DNA from: an uncultured bacterium
Lineage (GTDB): Bacteria > Actinomycetota > Actinomycetes > S36-B12
Assembly: GCA_903908025.1 (NCBI GenBank)
Contig: CAIVQM010000263.1
Location: 1-16,812, forward strand
Length of the DNA: 16,812 bases
Direction: 5' to 3'
This document shows, one piece after another, positions 1 through 6,083 of this stretch; the first letter of the stretch is position 1, and each line of letters opens with the position of its first letter. The notes below the pieces were generated by a model, which was not told the origin of the DNA, ran no database searches, and saw only the letters and a program-made list of their open reading frames with translations. The translations under genes were made by a program, and so were the position numbers.

Positions 1-411
1 AACTTCCTGCCGAAGTACCTCGATCGGATCATCTCGGCAACGGGCGTTGTACCGGAGCTCAACCAGTTGCAGGTCAACCCGCGCCACCTGCAGCGAGGTC
101 CTCGTGCGTACAACGCCGAACTCGGGATCGTGACGCAGTCGTGGTCGCCGCTCGGTCAGGGAACAGGTCTGGTGGAACTGCCGATCTTCAGCGACCTCGC
201 AGACAAGTACGGCTGCACTCCCGGGCAGGTGATCCTCGCATGGCACGTCAACGTGGGACTGTGTGCGATTCCCAAGTCATCCAACACGCAGCGGCTCATG
301 CAGAACCTTCGCGCTCAGGACATCGACCTTGACCCGTCGGACATCGCGGCGATAGAGGCGCTCGACGGTACCGAGCCGGACGTGAAGCACCCGGACACCT
401 TCATGCACTAG
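1..411 (+). CDS. Aldo/keto reductase, C-terminal part (5' end outside window)
   Basis: The frame is open from base 1 to the TAG at 409-411 and gives about 136 residues with no start, so the N-terminal half lies outside the window. It reads as the second half of an NADPH-dependent aldo/keto reductase (TIM barrel). Visible marks are the substrate-side strand 'ELNQLQVNPRH', the 'SWSPLGQGTGL' segment, and the cofactor motif 'IPKSSNTQRLMQNL', which matches the family K-S-x-x-x-x-R stretch that binds the 2'-phosphate of NADPH. The tail 'LDPSDIAAIEALDG' is the usual C-terminal helix. Such enzymes reduce aldehydes or ketones in the cytoplasm (for example 2,5-diketo-gluconate reductases); the substrate cannot be told from this half. 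A strong hairpin follows the stop. The family is secure, the specificity unknown. Confidence 0.93.
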   Translation, partial: NFLPKYLDRIISATGVVPELNQLQVNPRHLQRGPRAYNAELGIVTQSWSPLGQGTGLVELPIFSDLADKYGCTPGQVILAWHVNVGLCAIPKSSNTQRLMQNLRAQDIDLDPSDIAAIEALDGTEPDVKHPDTFMH

Positions 412-442
412 GCGCTGCCTCAGGGTCGCGACTACACCGTCA

Positions 443-475
443 ATCCTGTGGATCGCAACTAACGATCCACAGGAT
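443..475 (+). terminator. Perfect 13-bp stem-loop after the aldo/keto reductase
   Basis: ATCCTGTGGATCG (443-455) and CGATCCACAGGAT (463-475) are perfect inverted repeats separated by the 7-nt loop CAACTAA. It lies 31 nt after the reductase stop and upstream of the toxin-antitoxin promoter. There is no T-run on either side, so it is not a canonical intrinsic terminator. Tail-less hairpins are often proposed as terminators or mRNA 3' stabilisers in GC-rich actinobacteria. A protein-binding palindrome is the alternative. Confidence 0.6.
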
Positions 476-540
476 CGCCCCAGGACACTGGCCGCCATGA
501 GCCGCCCGTCTCCACGTCCACAGATCCACGAGCCGACTAG

Positions 541-595
541 TGATGCACATTGTGATGCATTGACGTGCATTAGTGACTACAGCACAATGTCCGTT
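541..595 (+). promoter_or_regulatory. Promoter and nested palindromes of the toxin-antitoxin module
   Basis: A -35-like TTGACG (560-565) and -10-like CACAAT (583-588) are spaced by 17 bp, which predicts transcription starting at about 595-596, directly on an ATG. The promoter is wrapped in repeats. TGATGCAC (541-548) is mirrored by GTGCATTA (565-572) with one mismatch. ACATTGTG (547-554) is mirrored exactly by CACAATGT (583-590), which covers the -10 box. ATGCAT at 555-560 is self-complementary. This fits autorepression by the antitoxin or toxin-antitoxin complex, common for type II modules. The boxes are visible; their function is inferred. Confidence 0.5.
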
Positions 596-919
596 ATGAG
601 CACTCGGATGAGCCAACGGGTGGTGCGGCGCCCAAATGTCCCGCTCACGGCCAAGGACGAGGCTGATCTCACCTTGTTGCGGACTTCACCTGCGTTCCGC
701 AGGGCGCTAGAACGCCTCTCCGCCACGGGACCGAGTGCCGATGAGGAGGTCGGGGAGGCCGTGCTGCTCCATGCCGTCCTAGCGGCGGGCCTGGCAGCGA
801 TTCGGACGAACGCCGAGGAGGAGGGCTATGAGCAGTTGGCGACTGAGTACGCCGAGAGTTCCGCGGCGCGTCGCCGAGTCTCGCGCCGTCGCACCCCCGC
901 TTGGGCGGACGAGTCGTGA
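596..919 (+). CDS. Putative antitoxin paired with a MazF/PemK-like toxin
   Basis: This is a 107-residue, charged, mostly helical protein whose stop overlaps the start of the toxin gene by GTGA, the usual arrangement of type II toxin-antitoxin pairs. I recognise no named DNA-binding fold; the middle ('TAKDEADLTLLRTSPAFRRALERL', given here only as residues about 18-41) is amphipathic, and the C-terminus is Arg-rich ('ARRRVSRRRTP') and then acidic, as in tails that wrap a toxin. Start choice: ATG 596 is preferred because the predicted promoter would start transcription on it (leaderless message). ATG 587 in the same frame overlaps the -10 box, and no convincing Shine-Dalgarno sequence precedes either. 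The antitoxin role rests mainly on position next to the toxin. Confidence 0.7.
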   Translation: MSTRMSQRVVRRPNVPLTAKDEADLTLLRTSPAFRRALERLSATGPSADEEVGEAVLLHAVLAAGLAAIRTNAEEEGYEQLATEYAESSAARRRVSRRRTPAWADES

Positions 920-1239
920 CTACCCTCGTTCGCGGCCGTGTCTATCGAGCCCGGCCTTCGGGATTCGACCAGGACAAGTTCTTCGTCGTTGTCTCGAACA
1001 ACAGTCGTAACCGCAAACTCGACAGTGTCCTCGTGGTCAGATTCACGACGTCGGCGAAACCACTGCTTCCCAGCATCGTCGAGATTCCCTCAACCGAGGT
1101 GCTGCCGGGCGGCCGTGTCGTCTGTGACGACATCTACGACCTTTACTCCGATGAGGTGAATGCCGACATCGGTGCGCTGACCGCTCGGACGATGGATGCC
1201 ATCAATGATGGTCTCAAGGCTGCCCTCAGCCTCCCCTGA
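916..1239 (+). CDS. MazF/PemK-like toxin (type II endoribonuclease family)
   Basis: Protein of 107 residues from GTG 916, which overlaps the antitoxin stop (GTGA, 916-919), so translation is probably coupled. The opening 'TTLVRGRVYRARPSGFDQDKFFVVVSNNSRN' region (residues about 2-32) is the first sheet of the PemK/MazF barrel, with the family pattern of a basic 'RGxVY' strand followed by a hydrophobic 'FFVVVSNN' strand. 'LVVRFTTS' and 'GGRVVCDDIYDL' follow as the next strands. Known members are sequence-specific mRNA or tRNA cleaving ribonucleases held inactive by the partner antitoxin. The exact catalytic Arg and Ser/Thr cannot be assigned without an alignment, so activity is inferred from family. 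It ends 22 bp before the convergent histidine-kinase gene, with no evident terminator between them. Confidence 0.8.
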   Translation: MTTLVRGRVYRARPSGFDQDKFFVVVSNNSRNRKLDSVLVVRFTTSAKPLLPSIVEIPSTEVLPGGRVVCDDIYDLYSDEVNADIGALTARTMDAINDGLKAALSLP

Positions 1240-1261
1240 AGAGCCGACGGAGACTCCCGCG

Positions 1262-2992
1262 TCACGCAGTCGGCAGCAGCGCGACGAGCGTGGTGCCGGA
1301 CGACGTGTAGGTGCGCGACCACTCGAGGGTGACTTCCTCCAGCATCTGTGTCCCGAGGCCGGTGCGCGCGTCATGGTCGGTCTCATCTGTGGCGCCGTCG
1401 TCCTGCACGGTGATGCGGATCGTTGCTGGCGTGGTGGGCGTGACATCGATGAGCACGTGCCGGGCCTTGCCGTGGCGGATGGCGTTCCAGACCGCCTCGC
1501 TGATCAGGTCGGTGCTTGCGGTTGAGCAGGTGCTGTCGGCTGCGAGTCTTCGCATCGCAGGCACTTTCGCGTGCAGCTCGATCTCGCAGGCACCTTGGTA
1601 GACCGCCTGCAACTGGCTGATGGCAGCCGCTAGATCGGCATCCGGTTGCTTCGCGCCGAGGAGATCGATGGCATCGACGACCCGCTGCCGCAGCTCGTCG
1701 ATCAGCAACTCGGTCGGTTCACCGGACTGCAGGGCGAGGTCAAGCCGCACCGCAGCTCCGCCGATGGCGCTCTGCACAGGTCCGTGCAGTGCACGTGACA
1801 GGGCTCGTCGCTGCTGCCACTGGGTCTCGCCCGCCCGTGCGACCTCCCAGGCGATCGTCTCGTTCACCTCACGCATTGCCTCCTCGAGCCGGCGCTGCTG
1901 GTTCTGTGCCGCCCGTGCGCCAGCCAGGAGCCAGCCGAGGATGGGAATGAGGATGGCGTCGCTCGCTGCGACGGTACGCACCTGTGAGTCCGGGGGAAGG
2001 GTGATGGTGGCCGCGAATCCGGTGACGAGGCCGGTAGCAACGAGGAGCAGGGTCATCACGAGGCTTCGACCCAGCGGTCCGAAACTGCCCGAGGTGCGCT
2101 GCAGGATCTCGTTGCTGGCCATGCAGAGCAGCCAGATCACGACGAAGCCGGACACCAGCACGGTTGCTGCGGCGGGCACAGGAAAGGCGGTGAACGTCCA
2201 GGTTGCCCCGATGACGATCATCGTGAGCGCGACAGCAACGGCAGGCAAGGGGCGCCCTGTGGTCGCATCGGATGCAACTGCACTCCAGTCGATGCGCGGT
2301 GACGGCAGGCCATCGGGCTGACTCTCGAGGACAGGGGTCTGCCGAGCCAGATCGTGGCTGAGGGGTCGAACGACATCCTCGACCGTGTTCTGCATGGCAT
2401 TTCGAACGTCGATGGGAGACTGCCCTGCCATCTCGTCAATGCGGTCGAGCAATTGCCGGCGCACGCGTTCGATCACCTCCTGGTGCCGCTCGGTGATCTC
2501 TCGATGGGCACGCTCACGGGCGACCTTCAGTTCCGCATTGCGTCTCATGTACTCGGCCAGCAATGCGCGATGCTCGCGAATCGAAGCGACGACCAGGACG
2601 ACGAGAATGATGACCATCGAGTTGCTGAGCATGCTGCCCCCGATGCGCAGCAGCCACTGCGGAGGTGACTGCAGGCCGAGAGCCGCGAGCGAGCTGGCCA
2701 ATGCGATGCCGCGTCCAGCGGTAGCGATGGCGATGAGGGGGATGATCGTGAACGCGCGGGTGCGTGCACTCCCCTGTCTCATCAGCAGATAGCCACCACC
2801 GAGAATCGCGAACATCACCAGGTGCCCGATCAGGATGGCGACTGCTATTCGCAGGGGGTCGGCGGCGAAGAGGGCGGCGCTCGTGAGCGCGGTCATCATG
2901 GTGGACAGCGCAAGGACGAGCCAGAACGTCGGCCAGGCGATCAGCGACGGGCCGGACAGGCGATCAAGCACCCGCCCCACGCTAGTGCTCAC
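1262..2992 (-). CDS. Sensor histidine kinase with two four-helix membrane modules (NarL-system type)
   Basis: 576-residue membrane kinase, downstream partner of the response regulator, overlapping it by 4 nt (GTGA, start GTG at 2992). Hydrophobic segments fall in two blocks of about four each (residues roughly 19-137 and 250-360). Each block is followed by a charged coiled-coil stretch (about 140-190 and 362-397). The phospho-acceptor region is 'SRALHGPVQSAIGG' with H403, matching HisKA_3 kinases. The ATPase domain has an N box 'EAVWNAIRHGKA' (N503), a G1-like 'VQDDGATDE' and a G2-like 'TGLGTQML'. It should autophosphorylate and pass phosphate to D58 of the neighbouring regulator. No extracellular sensor domain is visible, so the signal is probably sensed in or at the membrane. 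The signal is unknown. Confidence 0.9.
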   Translation of the reverse strand: MSTSVGRVLDRLSGPSLIAWPTFWLVLALSTMMTALTSAALFAADPLRIAVAILIGHLVMFAILGGGYLLMRQGSARTRAFTIIPLIAIATAGRGIALASSLAALGLQSPPQWLLRIGGSMLSNSMVIILVVLVVASIREHRALLAEYMRRNAELKVARERAHREITERHQEVIERVRRQLLDRIDEMAGQSPIDVRNAMQNTVEDVVRPLSHDLARQTPVLESQPDGLPSPRIDWSAVASDATTGRPLPAVAVALTMIVIGATWTFTAFPVPAAATVLVSGFVVIWLLCMASNEILQRTSGSFGPLGRSLVMTLLLVATGLVTGFAATITLPPDSQVRTVAASDAILIPILGWLLAGARAAQNQQRRLEEAMREVNETIAWEVARAGETQWQQRRALSRALHGPVQSAIGGAAVRLDLALQSGEPTELLIDELRQRVVDAIDLLGAKQPDADLAAAISQLQAVYQGACEIELHAKVPAMRRLAADSTCSTASTDLISEAVWNAIRHGKARHVLIDVTPTTPATIRITVQDDGATDETDHDARTGLGTQMLEEVTLEWSRTYTSSGTTLVALLPTA

Positions 2993-3645
2993 GTCCGTTC
3001 GGGAATGCCCGCTACGAGGATGTACTGCCGGGCCATCTCCATCCGCGGATTGACCTCTCCGGCCACGGGAATCCCCAGTGCCTTGATGATCGCAGTGAGG
3101 GACTGCTCAACGGCGGACTCACTGGTCCCCCGTCGTCGCGCGATCGCGGCATTCGTCAGACCTGAGGCAACCAGCCGGAGCACATCAAGCTGGGTGGGTG
3201 ACAGTTGTGCCAGCGGACGGTCGGACAACAGATCGTCGCGGAAGTCCCCACCGTGGTCGGTGAGCACCTCCTCCAGCGCCGCCATCAGGTAGTCGCTGTC
3301 GGCGATCCGATCCTTACGCAGGAAGCCGCAGCCCTCTGGGATATCCGCTTCGACCAGGCCAGCAGCGTGCTGATCGGGGAAGCGGGTCAAGAAGGCCAGT
3401 GCGCATTCGGGGTACTGGTCATGGAAGAGGTGGGCCAGCGCTACACCCGATGGGCCATCGCCCAGCTGGATGTCGATGAGGGCGCCGTCGGCGTCGTAGG
3501 AGTCCATCGCCTTGCGTGCCTCGGCAGCTGAATGCTCGACCCGAACCTCGAATCCATGCGAGCGCAGGACGTCAGCCAGCAGGGCACCGGTGAAGGTGTC
3601 GTCCTCTACGACGAGGAGCTTGCGCATGAGGTCGTGTTCGCCCAT
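2989..3645 (-). CDS. Response regulator, receiver plus LuxR/NarL-type helix-turn-helix
   Basis: 218-residue cytoplasmic transcription regulator. The receiver domain (about 8-130) shows the acidic pair D15-D16 ('VVEDDT'), phospho-acceptor D58 ('ALIDIQL'), T87 ('FLTRF') and the conserved lysine K111 ('FLRKD'). The output domain (about 145-210) reads 'LSPTQLDVLRLVASGLTNAAIARRRGTSESAVEQ', quoted here only as residues 148-181, a GerE/LuxR helix-turn-helix. ATG 3645 is used. It has no clear Shine-Dalgarno, and a -10-like TACGTT lies just upstream, so a leaderless message is possible. ATG 3627 ('MRKLLVVEDD') is a reasonable shorter start. The kinase gene overlaps its stop, so the two form an operon. 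A palindrome at 3687-3702 is a candidate binding site. Confidence 0.92.
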   Translation of the reverse strand: MGEHDLMRKLLVVEDDTFTGALLADVLRSHGFEVRVEHSAAEARKAMDSYDADGALIDIQLGDGPSGVALAHLFHDQYPECALAFLTRFPDQHAAGLVEADIPEGCGFLRKDRIADSDYLMAALEEVLTDHGGDFRDDLLSDRPLAQLSPTQLDVLRLVASGLTNAAIARRRGTSESAVEQSLTAIIKALGIPVAGEVNPRMEMARQYILVAGIPERT

Positions 3646-3686
3646 ACGGGCAACGTAGGGCGGTTGGCTGCCTCGTGACGCGTTGT

Positions 3687-3702
3687 CTGGGGATTTCCCC
3701 AG
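3687..3702. promoter_or_regulatory. Perfect palindrome upstream of the response regulator gene
   Basis: CTGGGGA (3687-3693) and TCCCCAG (3696-3702) are perfect inverted arms around TT, 42 bp upstream of the regulator start at 3645. The 2-nt centre makes it a better dimer-binding site than a transcript hairpin. An autoregulatory operator for the LuxR-type regulator is the simplest reading, which is inference. Confidence 0.4.
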
Positions 3703-3885
3703 GCGAAGGGGCGTTCGCGGGCGGTCGTGATCGAGGCGAGCGCCACAGGGCTGCGGTCACTGATCTGCGCTTCTTGTCGGCTCCCATGGTTTGGCGGGTA
3801 CGGCGGTCGAAGAGCGCGTCTGAGGAGGGATCCGACGAAGGCCCAGGTGAGCAACTCCCGGGGGAGACTGCTTGCCGGGGGCGTG

Positions 3886-3901
3886 CGGCATGACCGTGCC
3901 G
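3886..3901. promoter_or_regulatory. Distal hipBA operator-like palindrome (O1)
   Basis: CGGCATGACCGTGCCG has 5-bp inverted arms CGGCA/TGCCG around 6 bp. It matches the site at 3946-3961 at 15 of 16 bases and lies exactly 60 bp upstream of it. HipB-type repressors are known to bind paired palindromes in front of their own operon, which supports an operator role. Confidence 0.6.
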
Positions 3902-3906
3902 TTCAA

Positions 3907-3936
3907 TTGCTTTCGAGGTACCCAGGCGGCTAATCT
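3907..3936 (+). promoter_or_regulatory. Candidate hipBA promoter between the two operators
   Basis: TTGCTT (3907-3912) and TAATCT (3931-3936), spaced by 18 bp, are the best -35/-10 pair before hipB. Transcription would begin near 3943, so the proximal palindrome (3946-3961) would cover the start region and the distal one would lie just upstream of the -35. The match to consensus is only partial. Confidence 0.35.
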
Positions 3937-3945
3937 CGGACTATT

Positions 3946-3961
3946 CGGCATGATCGTGCCG
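3946..3961. promoter_or_regulatory. Proximal hipBA operator-like palindrome (O2)
   Basis: CGGCATGATCGTGCCG is a near-complete 16-bp palindrome, with CGGCA/TGCCG arms and a central GATC. It is the second copy of the 3886-3901 element and lies between the candidate promoter and the hipB ribosome site (GGGAG, 3965-3969), well placed for autorepression. Confidence 0.6.
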
Positions 3962-3975
3962 GTTGGGAGTATGCC

Positions 3976-4173
3976 ATGGACGGGCTGGGACGCGATATCC
4001 GAGACAGGCGCCGCTCGCTGGGCCTACGGCAACGTGACCTCGCGGACCTGGCGGGCACGTCGGAGCGCTTCATTCGTGAACTGGAGCATGGCAAGCCGAG
4101 CGTGCGACTGGACAAGGTCGTGGCCGTCCTGGCTGCACTAGGACTCGACCTCCGTGCGCTGGCCCGACCGTGA
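3976..4173 (+). CDS. hipB: HipB-like antitoxin, XRE-family DNA-binding protein
   Basis: A 65-residue protein consisting almost wholly of one XRE (Cro/C1-type) helix-turn-helix: 'IRDRRRSLGLRQRDLADLAG', then 'SERFIRELEHGKPSVRLDKV' and 'VLAALGLDL'. The 'LGLRQRDLADLAGTSERFI' stretch holds the turn, and 'ELEHGKPSV' is the typical recognition-helix exit. It is shorter than E. coli HipB (88 residues) and lacks an extended C-terminal tail. ATG 3976 is set by GGGAG at 3965-3969 with a 6-nt gap. It overlaps hipA by GTGA. HipB proteins neutralise HipA and repress the operon through paired palindromes; two such elements lie upstream. The role is secure by context. Confidence 0.9.
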   Translation: MDGLGRDIRDRRRSLGLRQRDLADLAGTSERFIRELEHGKPSVRLDKVVAVLAALGLDLRALARP

Positions 4174-5387
4174 CGATCGCCACAGACGTGCGCGCCTTGC
4201 GTGATGTCGACGTCGCGGATGTGCTGAAGGCCGACCGACGGGCAGCGACGATGCGGCGTACTCGGGACGGCATCGTGTTTCGCTACGACGATGGCTACCT
4301 GGGCGCGGGCGGTCCCGCTATTGCGACAACGCTGCCCATCTCGTCCGAGCCGCTCGTCACTGCGGCCGGTGCGGTGCCGCCGTTCTTCGCCGGGCTGCTC
4401 CCGGAGGGCCGGCGACTGACTGCTGTTCGAGAAGCTCTCAAGACATCCCTGGACGATGAACTCTCGCTGGTTCTGGCTATCGGCGGAGACCCGGTAGGGG
4501 ACGTGCGAGTCGTGCCGGCGGGCGAACGTCCAGTGCTTCCCCAACCGACCGTTGTCTGGCGTGACGGCGCGGACATCTCCTTCAGGGAGGTCCTCGACCG
4601 AAGTGGACTCCTTGAGCGTCGGGGCATGGCTGGTGTCCAGGACAAGGCTTCGGCGGCGATGATCACCGTGCCGGCATCGGCGGGTGGTGAGGATGCGATC
4701 CTGAAACTCACCCCTCCTGAGTTTCCGAACCTTGTTGACAACGAGGCGTGGTTCCTCGGACTCGCGAGGAAGGCGGGGTTGCCGGTCCCGGCGTTCCGCA
4801 TCATCGTCGATCGGACCGGCGAACGCGGGCTCCTCATCGAGCGGTTCGACCGTCGTGTGATCGACGGTCAACTCATTCGGTACGCGGTGGAGGATGGTGC
4901 GCAAGTACTGGGCATTTACCCGGCCGACAAGTATCGAGTTACGTCGGAGCAGGTGGCGTGGGCGCTCATCGGAGTATGTCAGGCCCGACGGGTGGCAGCC
5001 CGAGACATGATGCGCATGGTGCTCTTTGCCTGGCTCACCGGGAATGGTGACCTGCACGCGAAGAACGCATCCATCATCAATGTCGGTGGCGAATGGCGCA
5101 TCGCCCCCATATACGACGTGCCCAGCACTCTGCCGTATGGCGATGACACGTTGGCTCTCACCCTCAGCGGTCGCGACCAGGATCTCTCGCGCAAGGCGTT
5201 CCTGCAGTTTGGGGAGGCGATCGATCTGCCGCAGGCGGCAGCAACGCGCGCCATTGACGAGATGCTTGTTGCCACCAAACCAGTTCTGCACGTCTTCCAG
5301 GAGAATGCCGAAGCCTTTACCCGGCCACGCAACGCGGACGTGCGAGCGCAGCTCGAACGCCGACGGAGGCTTCTCATCGCCGGCTGA
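4170..5387 (+). CDS. hipA: HipA-like serine/threonine kinase toxin
   Basis: 405 residues (E. coli HipA: 440), starting at GTG 4170 inside the hipB stop. The N-terminal HipA-coupling domain (about 30-115) includes 'PPFFAGLLPEGRRL'. The kinase core has the Gly-rich loop 'MAGVQDKAS' (153-161), ATP-binding lysine K179 in 'AILKLTPPEFPNLVDNE', 'FDRR' (226-229), catalytic loop 'GNGDLHAKN' (291-299; D294, N299) and the metal-binding 'YDVPST' (D316). Known HipA kinases phosphorylate glutamyl-tRNA synthetase or related targets, stopping translation and promoting persistence, and are switched off by autophosphorylation of a serine just before the loop (Ser150 in E. coli). By my manual alignment that place is G152 here, so self-inactivation may differ. 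The remaining motifs look intact. Confidence 0.93.
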   Translation: MTIATDVRALRDVDVADVLKADRRAATMRRTRDGIVFRYDDGYLGAGGPAIATTLPISSEPLVTAAGAVPPFFAGLLPEGRRLTAVREALKTSLDDELSLVLAIGGDPVGDVRVVPAGERPVLPQPTVVWRDGADISFREVLDRSGLLERRGMAGVQDKASAAMITVPASAGGEDAILKLTPPEFPNLVDNEAWFLGLARKAGLPVPAFRIIVDRTGERGLLIERFDRRVIDGQLIRYAVEDGAQVLGIYPADKYRVTSEQVAWALIGVCQARRVAARDMMRMVLFAWLTGNGDLHAKNASIINVGGEWRIAPIYDVPSTLPYGDDTLALTLSGRDQDLSRKAFLQFGEAIDLPQAAATRAIDEMLVATKPVLHVFQENAEAFTRPRNADVRAQLERRRRLLIAG

Positions 5388-5414
5388 TATGGGGAGCGCC
5401 CGAACTCTGCCGAC

Positions 5415-5949
5415 GTGGTGCGGAATAGCACGGGTGTGGTCGAACAGTCGGATTCGTCGCCGGTCAGATCCGTGGTGGGTGTTGACTTCGGCACGCTCTC
5501 GGGCAGGGCCCTCGTCGTTCGGGTGACGGACGGCGCGGAGATGGGGTCGGCCGTGACGGCGTATGCGAACGGCGTGTTGGAGCGTCCCGACCATCTGGCT
5601 AGCGTCACCGATAGGGCTGGCAGTCCTGGACTGGATCAGCGGCAACAGGTCGGTTCTCGTCAACCACGAACTGTCCGGCCTCGTCCAGGGCATCACGATG
5701 GACACAGCCGCACGAAACCTTCCGAGCACTGTTGGAGGCCACGGTCTACGGGACCCGCGTCATCGCGGAGGCATTCGACGACGCCGGCGTACCGGTGCGT
5801 GAACTCGTCTGCGCGGGTGGGCTGGTCAAGAACGCTGTGCTCACGCAGTTGTCGCAGCAGGTGCGTAGCCCGATGTCCGGGCGACTGCTGAGCGGATAGG
5901 GCGGATCCGCCGAGCGGCATATGTGACCTTGCACGACTACTTCGGACGG
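5415..5949 (+). pseudogene. araB: Remnant of L-ribulokinase, with internal deletions and a frameshift
   Basis: Three separated pieces of a ribulokinase (FGGY kinase of arabinose catabolism) can be read. The N-terminus is in the frame beginning GTG 5415: 'SVVGVDFGTLSGRALVVRV', up to about 5586. A C-terminal part begins near 5614 in another frame: 'LAVLDWISGNRSVLVNHELS'. At about 5697-5705 it shifts frame and continues 'FRALLEATVYGTRVIAEAF' and 'CAGGLVKNAVLTQL', stopping at TAG 5897-5899. A last piece, 'AAYVTLHDYFGR', ends at about 5949. Intact AraB is about 560 residues, so most of the middle and a block near the end are missing. It cannot make a working kinase. The motif recognition is from memory of the family; the frame changes are direct. 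Confidence 0.85.
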
Positions 5950-6047
5950 TCCATGTCAGCCGGCAGTTGGGCGAGCCGCTAGTGATCGCACCTGAGGACA
6001 TTGATGCATTGTTCGAGCGCTACCAGAACGTATACGGTCAGCGCTGA
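5949..6047 (+). pseudogene. araD: Last codons of L-ribulose-5-phosphate 4-epimerase, fused to the araB remnant
   Basis: In a frame different from the preceding araB piece, the DNA reads 'VHVSRQLGEPLVIAPEDI' and then 'DALFERYQNVYGQR', ending at TGA 6045-6047. This resembles the C-terminus of AraD, the epimerase that follows AraB in arabinose breakdown; the ending 'RYQNVYGQ' is what I recall for Gram-positive AraD proteins. Only about 32 codons remain, and the join to the araB piece is at about 5947-5952. It is best read as the far edge of a deletion that removed most of an araB-araD operon. The identity is likely but should be confirmed by alignment. Confidence 0.65.
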
Positions 6048-6083
6048 CCTGAGCGGAGTCCACTGCAGTCGAGGGGCGGTACG

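Larger units (their letters stand above)
3646..3975. other. Divergent intergenic region between the two-component pair and hipBA
   Basis: These 330 bases separate the minus-strand regulator gene from hipB on the plus strand. I see no credible gene in them: the open frames are short, without ribosome sites or recognisable sequence. They hold several palindromes: 3687-3702 near the regulator, CTCCC-GG-GGGAG at 3855-3866, and the two hip operator-like repeats at 3886-3901 and 3946-3961. The stretch therefore looks like a shared control region. Confidence 0.6.

Noticed and set aside
497..595. Longer start for the antitoxin at ATG 497
   Set aside because: The extra residues are encoded by the hairpin-to-promoter DNA, including the palindromes and the -35/-10 boxes, and do not look like protein sequence.
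1240..1261. Possible bidirectional terminator between the toxin and the histidine kinase
   Set aside because: The only inverted sequence (GGAG-A-CTCC) has a one-base centre and cannot fold as a useful hairpin.
3855..3866. CTCCC-GG-GGGAG palindrome
   Set aside because: It is short, GC-only and easily formed by chance at this composition, so it was not called as a separate regulatory site.
3930..5729. Minus-strand open frame of about 600 codons opposite hipBA and the ara scar
   Set aside because: It is antisense to recognisable hipB, hipA and araB sequence, its product is Arg/His-rich with no family resemblance, and it has no ribosome site. Long antisense frames are expected in GC-rich DNA.
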